This document shows positions 31,384-41,400 of a stretch of 64,000 bases of DNA, in pieces (the first letter of the stretch is position 1; the number at the start of each line of letters is the position of its first letter). This DNA comes from Branchipolynoe longqiensis (lineage: Eukaryota; Annelida; Polychaeta; Phyllodocida; Polynoidae): contig CM059186.1 of NCBI GenBank assembly GCA_030323885.1, positions 21,774,849 through 21,838,848 on the forward strand. Reading direction: 5' to 3'. The notes under the pieces are model-generated. The model searched no databases. It was not told the DNA's origin and saw only the letters and a list, made by a program, of their open reading frames with translations. A program made the position numbers and the translations under genes.

Positions 31384-31634
31384 GACTGTTCCCTTCTGGT
31401 GTGTTCCCTTTTACATGTTCATTTGTGATCTCGTGATGCGCCACACAAACAATGAACCTGTGTTTTGCTTAGTGGCCATTCCCATAGGTTCGACCCAGGG
31501 ACCATATGACCTTGTGCACGGCATATGTGAAATATTGACCGGGAACATAGAGAATGAACATGTTCATTGTCTGTGTGGTGCATCACAAGGTCACAAGAAA
31601 ACAGAACAAGGGAACACACCACAAGGGAACAGTC
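31384..31634. mobile_element. TIR-9: long-arm foldback element
   Basis: Arms of about 85 bp. Left starts GACTGTTCCCTTCTGGTGTG; right ends ACACCACAAGGGAACAGTC. The inner part also pairs (TGATGCGCCACACAAACAAT / ATTGTCTGTGTGGTGCATCA). The 114-aa ORF across it is a by-product of the palindrome. Confidence 0.8.
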
Positions 31635-31689
31635 TCTGGATACATCCCATAATAGCTGAGGAGGGTCGTTAGACCTGCATATATTTACG

Positions 31690-32128
31690 TGAATTTCTGC
31701 GTAGAAGGCAATACTGAGTCAATTTAAGAGAACCTGTTACTGCAGAAGTCTATGGTGTCGGAGTTTGGGCATGCTTGCCAAAACTAATTTGTCATGTTTG
31801 CACTCAAAATATCTAAAATGTTTACCATTTAAAATAAAAGTAACTTTGAACTAATGTAAAGTAGATACTGGTGATCGATCTAATATATTTATCTCTATAG
31901 AAGGGAACACTGAGTCAATTTAATAGAACCTGTTGGTGCAGAAGCCTATGGTGTCAGAGTTTTGGCGTGCTTGCCAAAATTAATTTCATATGTTTGCACT
32001 TCAAATATCTCAAAAGTTAGCCATTTTAAATAAAAGTGTCTTCAATCTAAAGTAAGGTAGATAGTAACACTAAATTTAGTATATTTATGCAAAAAAAAAG
32101 GATCGAAACTCAAAAGCATCGGTTATGT
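31690..32128 (+). mobile_element. TIR-1 derivative with internal duplication
   Basis: Two consecutive interior segments (from AATACTGAGTCAATTTAA at 31709 and AACACTGAGTCAATTTAAT at 31905). The left terminus is lost; the right end is a degraded CATCGGTTATGTGACATTAA. Confidence 0.7.
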
Positions 32129-32264
32129 GACATTAAATAGGAAAAGTGGCACCTCACTGCTCGAACTGACTTTGGATTAGAGGTCATGTATAGTCTCGTA
32201 GATCTAGGGCAATTATTCTAAGGAATAAATGCTTGCCAGTTTTTGTTTTGTTTTCCACTGTAAT

Positions 32265-32527
32265 GCCTGGTACACACCTCCCGTTTATGATTCACACACT
32301 AAAACTGACTGCGCATCACGACCCCGACCCGTCCCGTATACGATCTCAAACTGCTCGATTCGTTTTTCGAATCCCTTGCGATTTCAGTTTTAACCCCTAA
32401 AACTGAGTTTTAAGTCACGAATCGCAAGGCTCTGGTGTGCTAGGGGGTCGCACACCTAACGACTAAAACTCAAACTTATGCGCGAAACGGGCAGTTTTAG
32501 ATTGTATACGGGAGGTGTGTACCGGGC
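32265..32527. mobile_element. TIR-7 Harbinger-like MITE copy 1
   Basis: Ends TGCCTGGTACACACCTCCCG and CGGGAGGTGTGTACCGGGCA, flanked by TAA on both sides (32261-32263 and 32528-32530). The interior is inverted-repeat-like with GTTTTAG / CTAAAAC words. Second copy at 55636-56000. Confidence 0.8.
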
Positions 32528-32530
32528 ATA

Positions 32531-32730
32531 AGTCTGCCTTACAGTAGACAGCAAATCAACATGAATCCAGTAATGCAGGTATTTCTAGTTCCGCTGGTCG
32601 TTCACTGTGACCCAGCATCAGTCTTAATATCGTAGTCATCCTTCACTTAAATTGTTTCCTTTTTAAAAATATTTATCCATGGTACATTATTTAATTAAGC
32701 ATGGAACATTTCAATCGTGGACAATTGGTC
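32531..32730. other. no gene seen
   Basis: Short AT-rich spacer. Nothing recognised. Confidence 0.5.
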
Positions 32731-32734
32731 TTCC

Positions 32735-33230
32735 TCATTCCACTGCTCCTTGCCCTATCCGAGTAATGTCGAGCACCAGGCTAGGCAGTGATAAGTTTAA
32801 ATCTTTAAGCCATTGGTTTGACTCGGCCAGGGTTTGAACCCGGGAGTTTGAATCCCACGACCTACCAGAATGGGAGGCGGACGCTCAACTCATTTCGCCT
32901 TCCCGTCTAGGTGGTTGATACACGTATGTCACCTTGTTGGTGTTTTATGTCCTAGCAACAGCTGGGTCATATCAGGTTGGTTGGTTGTTTGTGTTTTGTG
33001 TCCTCGCAACATCTAATGTCATATCAGGATGGGTACCGACTTGTGACAGTGTGCACTAATGGCAACTTTATAGTGCTGCCCCACTGGGATAACCAGGCCA
33101 CCAACCACCAACATCATGACTTCATATCCGACTCAGTCATATTATTGTGATACTAAGGTACCAAGTCCTCGCTCTATCCTAGTAATGCCAAGTGCCAGAC
33201 TACGTAAGAACAAGACAATAACATAATAAG
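32735..33230 (-). repeat. SINE-3 pieces
   Basis: First piece 32740-32915 with head (GGTTTGAACCCGGG). Then tails at 32938-32975 and 32990-33200 (TAATGTCATATCAGGATGGG to CCTAGTAATGCCAAGTGCC). Confidence 0.7.
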
Positions 33231-33235
33231 CACCA

Positions 33236-33472
33236 GAAGAGTTCAGGCGCAAAACCACCAAAACGCCAATCCAAAAATCTTTAAATCAAAGATGTTTACA
33301 TGAAAAGAATTCTAATTCTCACTAATTCCACTTTTCCTATGGTCGTATGGGCATGGAGCAATGAACAAATAAATAGGAATATAACAAAATTAACTTTCTG
33401 TAGGTTTGATTCCAATGTTCATCTCCATTTTTGAATTCGCGCTTACGTGGTTTTGCGCCTGAACCTTTCTTC
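33236..33472. mobile_element. TIR-3 MITE copy
   Basis: Ends GAAGAGTTCAGGCGCAAAAC and GTTTTGCGCCTGAACCTTTC: good 19-bp TIR, 237 bp, inserted beside or within a SINE-3 (its head resumes at 33480). Confidence 0.8.
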
Positions 33473-33479
33473 ATCGTTT

Positions 33480-33735
33480 TTTAAAGTCATTGGTTTAAAT
33501 CAGCCGGGATTCAAACCCATAATCTTCCACATGGGAAGCTAGCGCTCTTACCGATTTGGCCACCGCGTCCAGTCACACTTAAAATAGGTGAAAAAATGAG
33601 TAAGGGGGGATATTTATCGTCATCTCAATAAATGTACAACTTTCCGGCTGTATGTAATACTTTGGACGTCCAATAGCCGATGATAAAAATCAATGTGCTC
33701 TTAGAGGCGTTGTTAAATAAAACAAACTTTCCTTT
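33480..33735. repeat. SINE-3 head (-) and SINE-1 3' end (+)
   Basis: 33483-33575 is a SINE-3 head (GCCGGGATTCAAACCC, GATTTGGCCACCGCGTCC). 33662-33730 is a SINE-1 3' end (CGTCCAATAGCCGATGATAA, TTAAATAAAACAAACTTT). Confidence 0.7.
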
Positions 33736-34162
33736 ATGTTATACTAAAATTATTTAATTATCTAAAAAATATATTAGGTTGATCATTATAAATTACTTTA
33801 TTTTAGCTTGAAGTAACTTTTATTTTGAAAGATTGGTCTGTATTTTTTATGAGATAAATATATTAGATCGATCAGTAGTATCTACTTTACATTAGTTCAA
33901 CGTTACTTTTATTTTAAATGGTAAACTTTTGAGATATTTTGAGTGCAGACATGGACAATTCGTTTTGACATGCCTGCCAAAACTCTGACACCACAGACTT
34001 CTGCAGTAACAGATTCTGTTAAATTGACTCTGTATTCCCTTCTACACAGAAACAAATGCTTAATAAGTGCATCAGTGTCTAAGTTAGATATGTCAAATCA
34101 AATCTAGATAATTGGTTTGGTTTTGAAAATTTGATATTTCATCGGACTATGCAGCTTTAATC
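33736..34162 (-). mobile_element. TIR-1, rearranged minus copy
   Basis: Interior of TIR-1 in reverse with a partial duplication (ATAAATATATTAGATCGATC at 33853). The right end is intact: CATCGGACTATGCAGCTTTAA. Confidence 0.75.
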
Positions 34163-34217
34163 AAGCTCCTATCTTTATTTAAAACCATCGGACTATGGAT
34201 ATCAGTATCATCTCGAA

Positions 34218-34572
34218 CTTAAAGTTGCATAGTCCGATGGTTATAAGTTTTTGTCATTTTCTGAGATAAATATATTAGGTTGATGATTATAATCTATCTC
34301 ACTTTAGTTTTAAGTAACTTTTATTTTAAATTGCTAACTTTTCAAATATTTTAAGTGCAAACATGCTAAATTCTGTGCAAGCATGCCAAAACTCTGACAC
34401 CATAGACTTCTGCAGTATTGCGTTCTATTAAATTGCCTCCACATTCCCTTCTATGTGGTGACAAATGTTTGATAAGTGTGCCAGTATCTAAGTTAGACAT
34501 CTAGAATCAAATCTAGATTATTGCTATAGTTTTGAAAATTTGAAGGTTTTCATCGGAATATGCAGCTTTAAA
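34218..34572 (-). mobile_element. TIR-1 MITE, near full-length minus copy
   Basis: TTAAAGTTGCATAGTCCGAT at the left and CATCGGAATATGCAGCTTTAA at the right; interior in reverse order compared with 27669-28032. Confidence 0.85.
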
Positions 34573-34698
34573 TTGGTGATAGCAGAGGAAAAGGAAATGA
34601 TTTAGAAATATCTCTAGGAATAATTACAACTATCAATGTACTCTTAGTCTTATAAAGTCTTCATTGATATGCAACAAATAAAGCTCCTTTATTTAATA

Positions 34699-35375
34699 CC
34701 CCTGTCACACTACGACGTAATGAGCCAACGTGAGCCTAACGTGGTGATATTTCGTCATTACGTTGATGTACGTTGGATTACGTTATGATGACGTCATAAT
34801 GACGTTAGAGTGACGTCGAGCTACGTCACATTACGTCGTGTTACGTCGAGATACGTCGAGGTTTTGGACATGTTCAAAAGTTTCGACGTAGGTCGAACGT
34901 AAGGGTTTACGTTCGCCGTACGTTCTGTTCACGTTCAGCGAACGTCAATGACGTTAAACGGACGTTATTCCAACGCTCCTCACTACGTTCAACTACGTTC
35001 CACTACGTTGACCCCCATTAAACCAAGTGCAAATGCCCACGGGGCGTAATGGGAACGTCAGGACAACGTCAGGAGAACGTCAGGAGAACGTCAGGAGAAC
35101 GTGCATTCAACGTACGTTCAACGTCTCATGACGTAGCTAACGTCACGTAACGTTCTTCTGACGATGGAATAACGTTCATAACGTTCCGTCAGCGTCATTA
35201 CGTTCACCTCTCTCGTCGAACGATGGTATCACTACGCTTTACCGACGTTACTCTCTCGTCCACTACGCTGCATCCACGTTCAACTTGTGCCCAAATTTGC
35301 ATACTACGCCGAGAAGTTCAACGTTCTTCACATTCTCCCTACGTTGACGTCGTTACATCGTAGTGTGACAGCCCC
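34699..35375 (+). mobile_element. TIR-6c: ACGT-rich TIR element
   Basis: Ends CCCCTGTCACACTACGACGT and ATCGTAGTGTGACAGCCCC; the flanks share TAATA. The interior of 680 bp is made of ACGT-centred words (ACGTCGAG, ACGTTCAAC, AACGTCAGGAG repeated at about 35055-35100). No stop-free frame with a domain. Confidence 0.8.
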
Positions 35376-35536
35376 TAATACACATATTAAAAAGCAGGTG
35401 AATTTGCTATCCAGGAGTAGCAAGTATTTGACCTAATTATATAGCTTGGTAATTGCCAAAGAGACATACGTGGTGAATTGTAGAAGAAGACAGTGCTTAA
35501 ATTATAAACTGATTACTGGCGTGACGTCTGTAACAT
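35376..35536. other. spacer between inverted elements
   Basis: About 160 bp of ordinary AT-rich sequence separating TIR-6c and TIR-6d. Confidence 0.7.
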
Positions 35537-35537
35537 G

Positions 35538-36222
35538 GCCCTGTCACACTATGACGTAACGACGTCAACGTAGGGAGAACGTGAAGAACGTTGAACTTCT
35601 TGGCGTAGTATGCAAATTTGGGCACAAGTTGAACGTGGATGCAGCGTAGTGGACGAGAGCGTAACGTCGGTAAAGCGTAGTGATACCATCATTCAACGAG
35701 AGAGGACAACGTAATGACGCTCCCGGAACGTTATGAACGTTATTCCATCGCCAGAACTACGTTGCTTTACGTTGCCTTACGTTACTTATGTTAGGAAACG
35801 GTGGCAAAACGGTAAACCTACGTTGGACGTCCGTTAGGCGTCCGTTAACCCGGCGTTTTCACTACGTGGACTGCACGTTCCCCCTGGAATTAATGTGGGT
35901 CAACGTAGTGCAACGTGATGCAACGTAGTTGAACGTAGTGACCGACGTTTTAATAACGTTTGTTTAACGTCATTGATTTTCGCCGAACGTGTACAGAACC
36001 TACGGTGAACGTAAACCCTTACGTTCGAGGTACGTCAAAAGTTTTGAACATGTCCAAAACCTCGACGTAACTCGACGTAACACGACGTATCGTGACGTAG
36101 CTCGACGTCAGTCTAACGTCATTATGATGTCATCATAACGTAATCCAACATACATCAACGTAATGATGAAAAATCACCATGTTAGGCTCACGTTCGCTCA
36201 TTACGTCGTAGTGTGACAGGGG
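35538..36222 (-). mobile_element. TIR-6d: inverted second copy of TIR-6c
   Basis: Reverse complement of TIR-6c with point differences. It starts GCCCTGTCACACTATGACGT and ends ACGTCGTAGTGTGACAGGGG, and its right end matches the left end of TIR-6c through the GAGCC...GTGAGCCTAAC block. Together the pair forms a large inverted repeat of about 680-bp arms. Confidence 0.8.
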
Positions 36223-36229
36223 TATAATA

Positions 36230-37030
36230 TGTAATTTGCTGAGGTGGCCTGGACACAAACAAAAAAAAACCCAAAAGGAACACTTCTTAGAAAATAGTGC
36301 TAAGTTCGACTCGCATAGATTTCTGTTGTTGCCACCCGGTAGCACTGCAGTACTAAGATCGCTCATTTAATGGAACATTATTTGTAGGCACATATTTGTT
36401 TGAAAGCTCAGTCTGGGTCACAAATAGTGACAAAACACCCACATTCCTGCAAGCCTGTTTGCATGTCCTAAACAAGCTACCTTCCTGATATGACTTTAGG
36501 TGTTGCCAGGATGCAAACCTCCAACAAACAAATTAAGCTATCGCTGATATATAATTTGCTGAGGTCGCCAGGACACACAAAAAAAGCAAAACCTGAACAT
36601 ATTCTTGCAAGCCTGTTTGCATGTCCTAACCAAGCTACCCTCCTGAAATGTCCATGTCCTTAGATGTTGCCATGACGTAAAACTCCAACAAACAAACAAA
36701 CTAAGCTACTGCCGATATATCATTTGCCGAGATGGCCTGGACACACAAAAATAGTAGCAAAACCCGAACACTTCTTAGAAAATTCTGTTAGGTTAGACCC
36801 GCATAGGCTTTTTTTTATTGTTGCCACCAGGTAGCACAGCAGTGGTAAGATCACTCGTTGAGTGGACCATTATTTGTAGGCACATATTTGTTTGAAAGCT
36901 CAGTCTGGGTCACAAATAGTGACAAAACACCCACATTCCTGGAAGCCTATTTGCATATCCTAACCAAGCTACCCTTCTGACATGACCTTAGATGTTGCCA
37001 AGACATAAAACTCCAACAAACAAACGAACC
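36230..37030 (+). repeat. repeat P: three tandem units
   Basis: Units at about 36230-36545, 36546-36715 (internally deleted) and 36716-37030. Each begins near AATTTGCTGAGGTGGCCTGG (third ATTTGCCGAGATGGCC) and ends in a SINE-3-like tail (GACCTTAGATGTTGCCA, then AACTCCAACAAACAAAC). A further inverted copy lies at 38410-38640. Confidence 0.8.
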
Positions 37031-37340
37031 AAGGTACCCCCCGAGGGCAGACCAGATGGGATGGCCGATTGAGTTGAGCGTCCGTCTCCCGTTTTGGTAG
37101 ATCGTGGTAGTTGAATCAACTTGTGAAAGTGTGCACTCATGGTGACTTTATAGTGCTGCCCCACTCGGAAATCAGGCCGCCAGTACCATGACCTGAAATA
37201 CCACTCAGTCACATTATTATGACACTGATCTTACCAGTCCTTGCCCTTTCCTAATAAGTTCCTGGCTAATGTCACAAGTCAGTACCCGTCATCACATGAC
37301 CTTAGATGTTGCCAGGACATAACAAAAAAACACCAAAAAA
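37031..37340. repeat. SINE-3 fragments
   Basis: Head (37070-37105, GATGGCCGATTGAGTTGAGC), body in minus order (GGTGACTTTATAGTGCTGCC at 37140) and a tail in plus order (ATGACCTTAGATGTTGCC at 37296): a scrambled SINE-3. Confidence 0.65.
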
Positions 37341-37544
37341 CCACCATCTTATGTGGCATTTCACCTGGGGAGGTGAGAGCATGCCTCACTCACAACACCA
37401 CTGAAGCCGGGATGCCAACAGTTTGTGACCAAAAATAGGAAGCTTTTAACATTTTATTACACACACAATATTAGGAAGATAAGTTTTTGTGCAGAAACAC
37501 GTGGCACGACAATTGGTATAATCATACAGCATACAATATGTATT
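37341..37544. other. no gene seen
   Basis: Nothing recognised. Confidence 0.5.
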
Positions 37545-37547
37545 GTG

Positions 37548-37728
37548 AAGGGTGATGAAAATGGGAAATATTGCACCTAGAGTGGAACTCGAACCCACAT
37601 TTCTTTGCATTCCAGGCCACTGTGCTAACCATTACACCACCTAGGCTTCCTGATGTCACCACCCTACCCACACATACCTGTCTATGTGGCTCCTTGCCGG
37701 AGAGGTCAGTGCAGACTACTGCATATGT
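37548..37728 (-). repeat. SINE-4 copy
   Basis: tRNA-like part: GGAACTCGAACCCACATTTC and GTGCTAACCATTACACC. It ends with GAGAGGTCAGTGCAGACTAC as in 15545-15775. Confidence 0.8.
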
Positions 37729-38290
37729 ATATATAATTATATTATATATTTTGTTCATACAAGTCCCACCACGTATCCCATCATGTGTCTAGTGTCATTT
37801 CCTAGACTCCGCTTGTCATCTTGAGCTGCTGATGTTTTTAAGCTGCTGTAAGTAGCTAATTTTGCCTTTCGCATTTGCTGATTTTTTAAAGGTGGGTGGG
37901 AGTGAAAATCGGAGGATTTGCACACGGAATCGCAAAATATCAGAAGAGAGTAGCCAAAATCGGTAGTCTTCCACAAAAGAAAATCGGAGCTGAAGCCAAA
38001 TTCATTCACTGGTCTGCAACTCGCACCTAATGCGGTTCAGACTACTCAAAATGATGTCTGCTCTTGTGCAGGTTGACATTTATGGCCACTTTCCCCGCTA
38101 GACGTGTAATTAGGGGCCAATTAGTACCGGGTCATTAGCAGTAATTCCGTAGCCTCCGTTGCCCCCATGCCTGCAGGGGGGGAGGGGGGGGGGGTGAGAG
38201 GGTAGGGGGAGGGGGGAGGGGGAGGGGGAAGGGGGGGGGGGTAGCCCATTGTTTTATATGGTTATCAGGTCGGCGGAGACATGGGCCCCA
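37729..38290. other. no gene seen; G-rich tract
   Basis: AT run 37730-37752, then unique-looking DNA, then a G-rich tract at 38174-38242. No gene. Confidence 0.55.
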
Positions 38291-38294
38291 GTTG

Positions 38295-38915
38295 GTAGGT
38301 TGGTTGTTGGAGTTTTACGTCCAGGCAACATCTAAGGTCATATCATGATTGGCTGGTTGGTTGTTGGAGATTTACGTCCTGGCAGCATCTGAGGTCATAT
38401 CAGAAGGGTTGCTTGGTTATGATATGCAAACAGGCTTGCAGGAATGTGGGTATTTTGTCACTATTTGTGACCCAGACTGAGCTTTCAAACAAATATGTGC
38501 CTACAAATAATGGTCCATTCAACGAGAGATCTTAGTACTGCTGCGCTACCTGGTGGCAACAAAAAAAAGCCAATGCGAGTCTAACCTAACAGGATTTTCT
38601 AAGAAGTGTTCGGGTTTTGCTTCTATTTTTGTGTGTCGACTGGTGATAGTGCACACTTATGGTGACTTCATAGTGCTGCCCCACTGGGAAATCAGGCCGC
38701 CATCACCATGACCTAACCTGATATACCACTCAGTCCACATTATCCTGATATTGACCTAATCAGTCCTTGCCCTATTCTGATAATGCATAGTGCCAGGCTA
38801 GGAAGCAACACATATCAATTTTGTAAGTCATCGGTTTGACTCGACCGGGAGTCGAACTTCCGACCTTCCCCACGTGAGGCCTGCGCTCTACCGTTTCGGC
38901 TAAATCCGTTGTTTA
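38295..38915 (-). repeat. SINE-3 split by inverted repeat P
   Basis: Two SINE-3 tails (38305-38345, 38355-38405), a repeat P copy in reverse (38410-38638: GCAAACAGGCTTGCAGGAAT to AAGAAGTGTTCGGGTTTTGC), then the remaining SINE-3 body and head (38640-38910, GACCGGGAGTCGAACTTCC). Confidence 0.75.
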
Positions 38916-39010
38916 AAGCTGAATAATCTGATAAAAGCATAACATTTGTGAAGCCTGAATACTTACTATTAAGATTTAATCCTACATATCCAGCTTACAC
39001 ACTGGTAATC
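38916..39010 (+). mobile_element. TIR-1 left fragment
   Basis: TTTAAAGCTGAATAATCTGA and following family sequence; the right part is absent. Confidence 0.6.
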
Positions 39011-39021
39011 CCATTAAGCCC

Positions 39022-39403
39022 AAAGACCCTATAATACTAAGACGGCTCACTCAGCCTGTACTGTGTAATCAAAATGATCAAACCCACCACTTGGTGCGCT
39101 GGCTGTTCTCTTGGTTAAACAGGTGCTATATTATATGTATAAATGCATATATGAATGTGAAAGATGTGTGATGATGGCAATGCTGATGATGATGCTGATG
39201 ATGATGTGTATTTGTTCATAGCAATTTCATATAGATGTTTATTCATACTTACCTATCTCATGTATAATATAATTGTATGTGTTTACATGTGAAATGCCAA
39301 ACAGAAGCTGGGCTGATCAAACCCACCACAAGGTGGCACTGCAAAATTTACATTACCATGGGAGAGATAGGGAGTGACCCGTCTTAGTATTATAGAGTTT
39401 TTG
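39022..39403. mobile_element. TIR-11 element
   Basis: Inverted ends CCCTATAATACTAAGACGGC and ACCCGTCTTAGTATTATAGA, followed inward by matched CTCACTC / GGGAGTGA. Subterminal inverted GATCAAACCCACCAC copies occur (39078 and 39318, the latter direct). About 380 bp, with GATGAT microsatellite in the middle. Confidence 0.7.
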
Positions 39404-39551
39404 CTTAATGTTTGGTGTTACTGTGGCCCCGTCCTGACATGAGCTTAGATGTTGCCAGGACGTAAAACTCCAATAATCAATCATCTTAATGTGGTATGCT
39501 CGAAAGCAGGTAAATGATGCCTGTCCTATGTTCAGAATTAATTAAAAATTA

Positions 39552-40546
39552 CAGTAAAACCTCTCTAAATCGACCGACCATGGGACCGACTTTAAGTGGT
39601 CCATTTAAGGAAGTGGTCGGTTTAGAGAGTTAGAATATCCTTACAATGGTATATTTGGGACCCAAATAAAGCTGTAAAAATATACGGTCTTTTGGTCGTG
39701 ATAGCCGAGCTTGGAATCATATCAATATCTCGGGCGACGGAGTTGGGGACCATTGTTATGTAATAGTGATGCAATGTGTGCCCACTCCCTGTGTGATATG
39801 GAAATAACTGTGTGTAAATGTTATGATGCCCAGTGACCAGGATTGCGATATGATGTCCGGATTTATGATACAGTTACTGATTACAGGAATGTTCCCTCCA
39901 TGTACCAGGAAGAGTGCATATGGAGCGGGACATCTGTTATTGTTTAATGTAACTGTATGACGACTACTTGTTACCACAGGACCACTGGGTAAGCACAGCC
40001 AGCCATTCTGCATACATTATGGACACCACCTGCCCTGGGGTTGAGTGACAGGTGCCCCCTCTTGGGCTCCACCCCTCCCAGGCTGCAGAGGTGTCTGATT
40101 GGCTGGCTGTGTGAGCCAAGTCACCCTTGAACTCCTTGCACTTGCTGGACAGATAAACACTCACTCTAGAGATACCAAAGGAAGCAGTTCAGTAGGTACT
40201 GATTTTGACTGAAGAAGCAGAAGCTATGTGGGTCTGTGCAGCAAGTTGTAAGTGAGTCAGGGTGGCAGGTCACTAGTAGATGAACAAGAGTTGTAGCAAT
40301 AAAGCTCAATCTTATCACTGTCAATCTTGTGTGACGTTTCTCCCTTTCTTTCTTTCTTTCTTATGAGTTGTGTTTTGGTATTTAGTGGGGGGGGGGGGGG
40401 TGGCAGACAGTTGCCAGGATCCTCCTGATAGTAGTGAGTATAAGTAGAATAACTGCAAGACGGCCAGAAACCCAGTAATTCTTCAAAGCAATCGATATAG
40501 GGGAGTGGTCGATCTGTGGAGGGGCCGGTATGGAGAGGTTTTACTG
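39552..40546. mobile_element. TIR-12: pogo/mariner-like element enclosing an LTR-like block
   Basis: Ends CAGTAAAACCTCTCTAAATC and TATGGAGAGGTTTTACTG with TA on both sides (39550-39551 and 40547-40548). CAGT-AAACCTCT ends with TA duplication are typical of pogo/Tigger-like elements. About 39750-40430 looks foreign to it: it has a promoter-like part, a TATA-like GATAAACAC (about 40152) and AATAAA at 40298-40303, the layout of a solo LTR. I could not place the LTR ends or its target duplication. Confidence 0.6.
40298..40303 (+). promoter_or_regulatory. candidate polyadenylation signal in LTR-like block
   Basis: AATAAA, about 145 bp after a TATA-like motif, followed by a TTTCTTTCTTTC run (40340-40362). 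Confidence 0.35.
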
Positions 40547-40573
40547 TAATTAAAAGTTGTATGATCTAAAAAG

Positions 40574-40640
40574 CTTGTTTTATTTAACAACGCTTCTAGA
40601 GCATATTGATTTTTATCATCGGCTATTGAACGTCAACAGT
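40574..40640 (-). repeat. SINE-1 3' fragment
   Basis: GTTTTATTTAACAACGCTTC and CATCGGCTATTGAACGTCAA only. Confidence 0.7.
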
Positions 40641-41062
40641 TACATGATCTGATAAAAACATCACATTTTCAAAAGGAAAACACCTAGAAAAATTCTAGAT
40701 TTGAACTTACAAATGCAACTTAGTTAGATATGGGTGCACTTATTAAGTACATAATGCAACAGACAAAGGTCCATTTAACAGAACCTGTTCCTAATGAAAC
40801 CTTTTGACAAGCACACACAAATTAATTTGGCATGTTTGCATTTCAAATATGTCATAAGCTAGTACATTTAAGGCAAAGTTACTTCAAACTAAAGGTAAGG
40901 TGGATTAGACAGATATTTATTTGAGAAAATGATAGAAACTCAAAACCATCGGACCATGCAACTATAAACATGTTTTCACTTGAAATATCTCACAATGTTA
41001 ACTCTTTAAAACAGAAGGTACTTCAATATATGAATCTATAATAATAGAAAAAGTGGCAAGAC
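40641..41062 (+). mobile_element. TIR-1 copy plus fragment
   Basis: 40640-40967 is a diverged TIR-1 (TTACATGATCTGATAAAAAC to CATCGGACCATGCAACTATAA), followed by a second partial interior (40968-41055). Confidence 0.7.
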
Positions 41063-41071
41063 GTGTTAATT

Positions 41072-41332
41072 GGTCGTAATGTTCGCATTGCGTTTGATGC
41101 GAGGGAAGGAAGAGACCCTCCCCCCACCTCTCTCCCGCCGCCGCCCGGCTTTCTCACCTTCCCTGTCACCCCTCCCTCACCTGTCTCCCGCCTCGCCCTT
41201 TCTCCCTGCCCGCCGGCTTTCTCACCTCCCCCGCATTCTCGCCTCCCCGCTCCTTCCCTTATAAGGCCGCCCGCCGGCCTCCTTCAGCCATTCGCCTTCC
41301 CGCCGTCCTCCCTGCACAAGCTCTTCTTTTCT
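41072..41332 (+). repeat. A1: first split direct repeat
   Basis: Starts GGTCGTAATGTTCGCATTGC. It is 261 bp and equals A2 (43405-43665) in length with a handful of substitutions. It contains TATAAG at 41260-41265 and a plausible start region about 30 bp on (CTTCAGCCATTCGCC), so it can act as a promoter. It leads straight into the leader of the Gag-like ORF. Confidence 0.9.
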
Positions 41333-41400
41333 TCTTTGGCTCTCTCCACCTCGGACCTCTCCTCGGCCGACGCACCTCTACCGACGCAGACGCACACATC

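Noticed and set aside
31328..31672. 114-aa ORF as a gene
   Set aside because: Lies across the foldback element TIR-9 and is mirrored by an ORF on the other strand.
41063..41400. Use of the ATG at 41063 as the start of the 508-aa frame
   Set aside because: The first 110 codons would translate A1, a promoter-bearing repeat also present as A2. The ATG at 41401 matches the start of the related ORF at 498.
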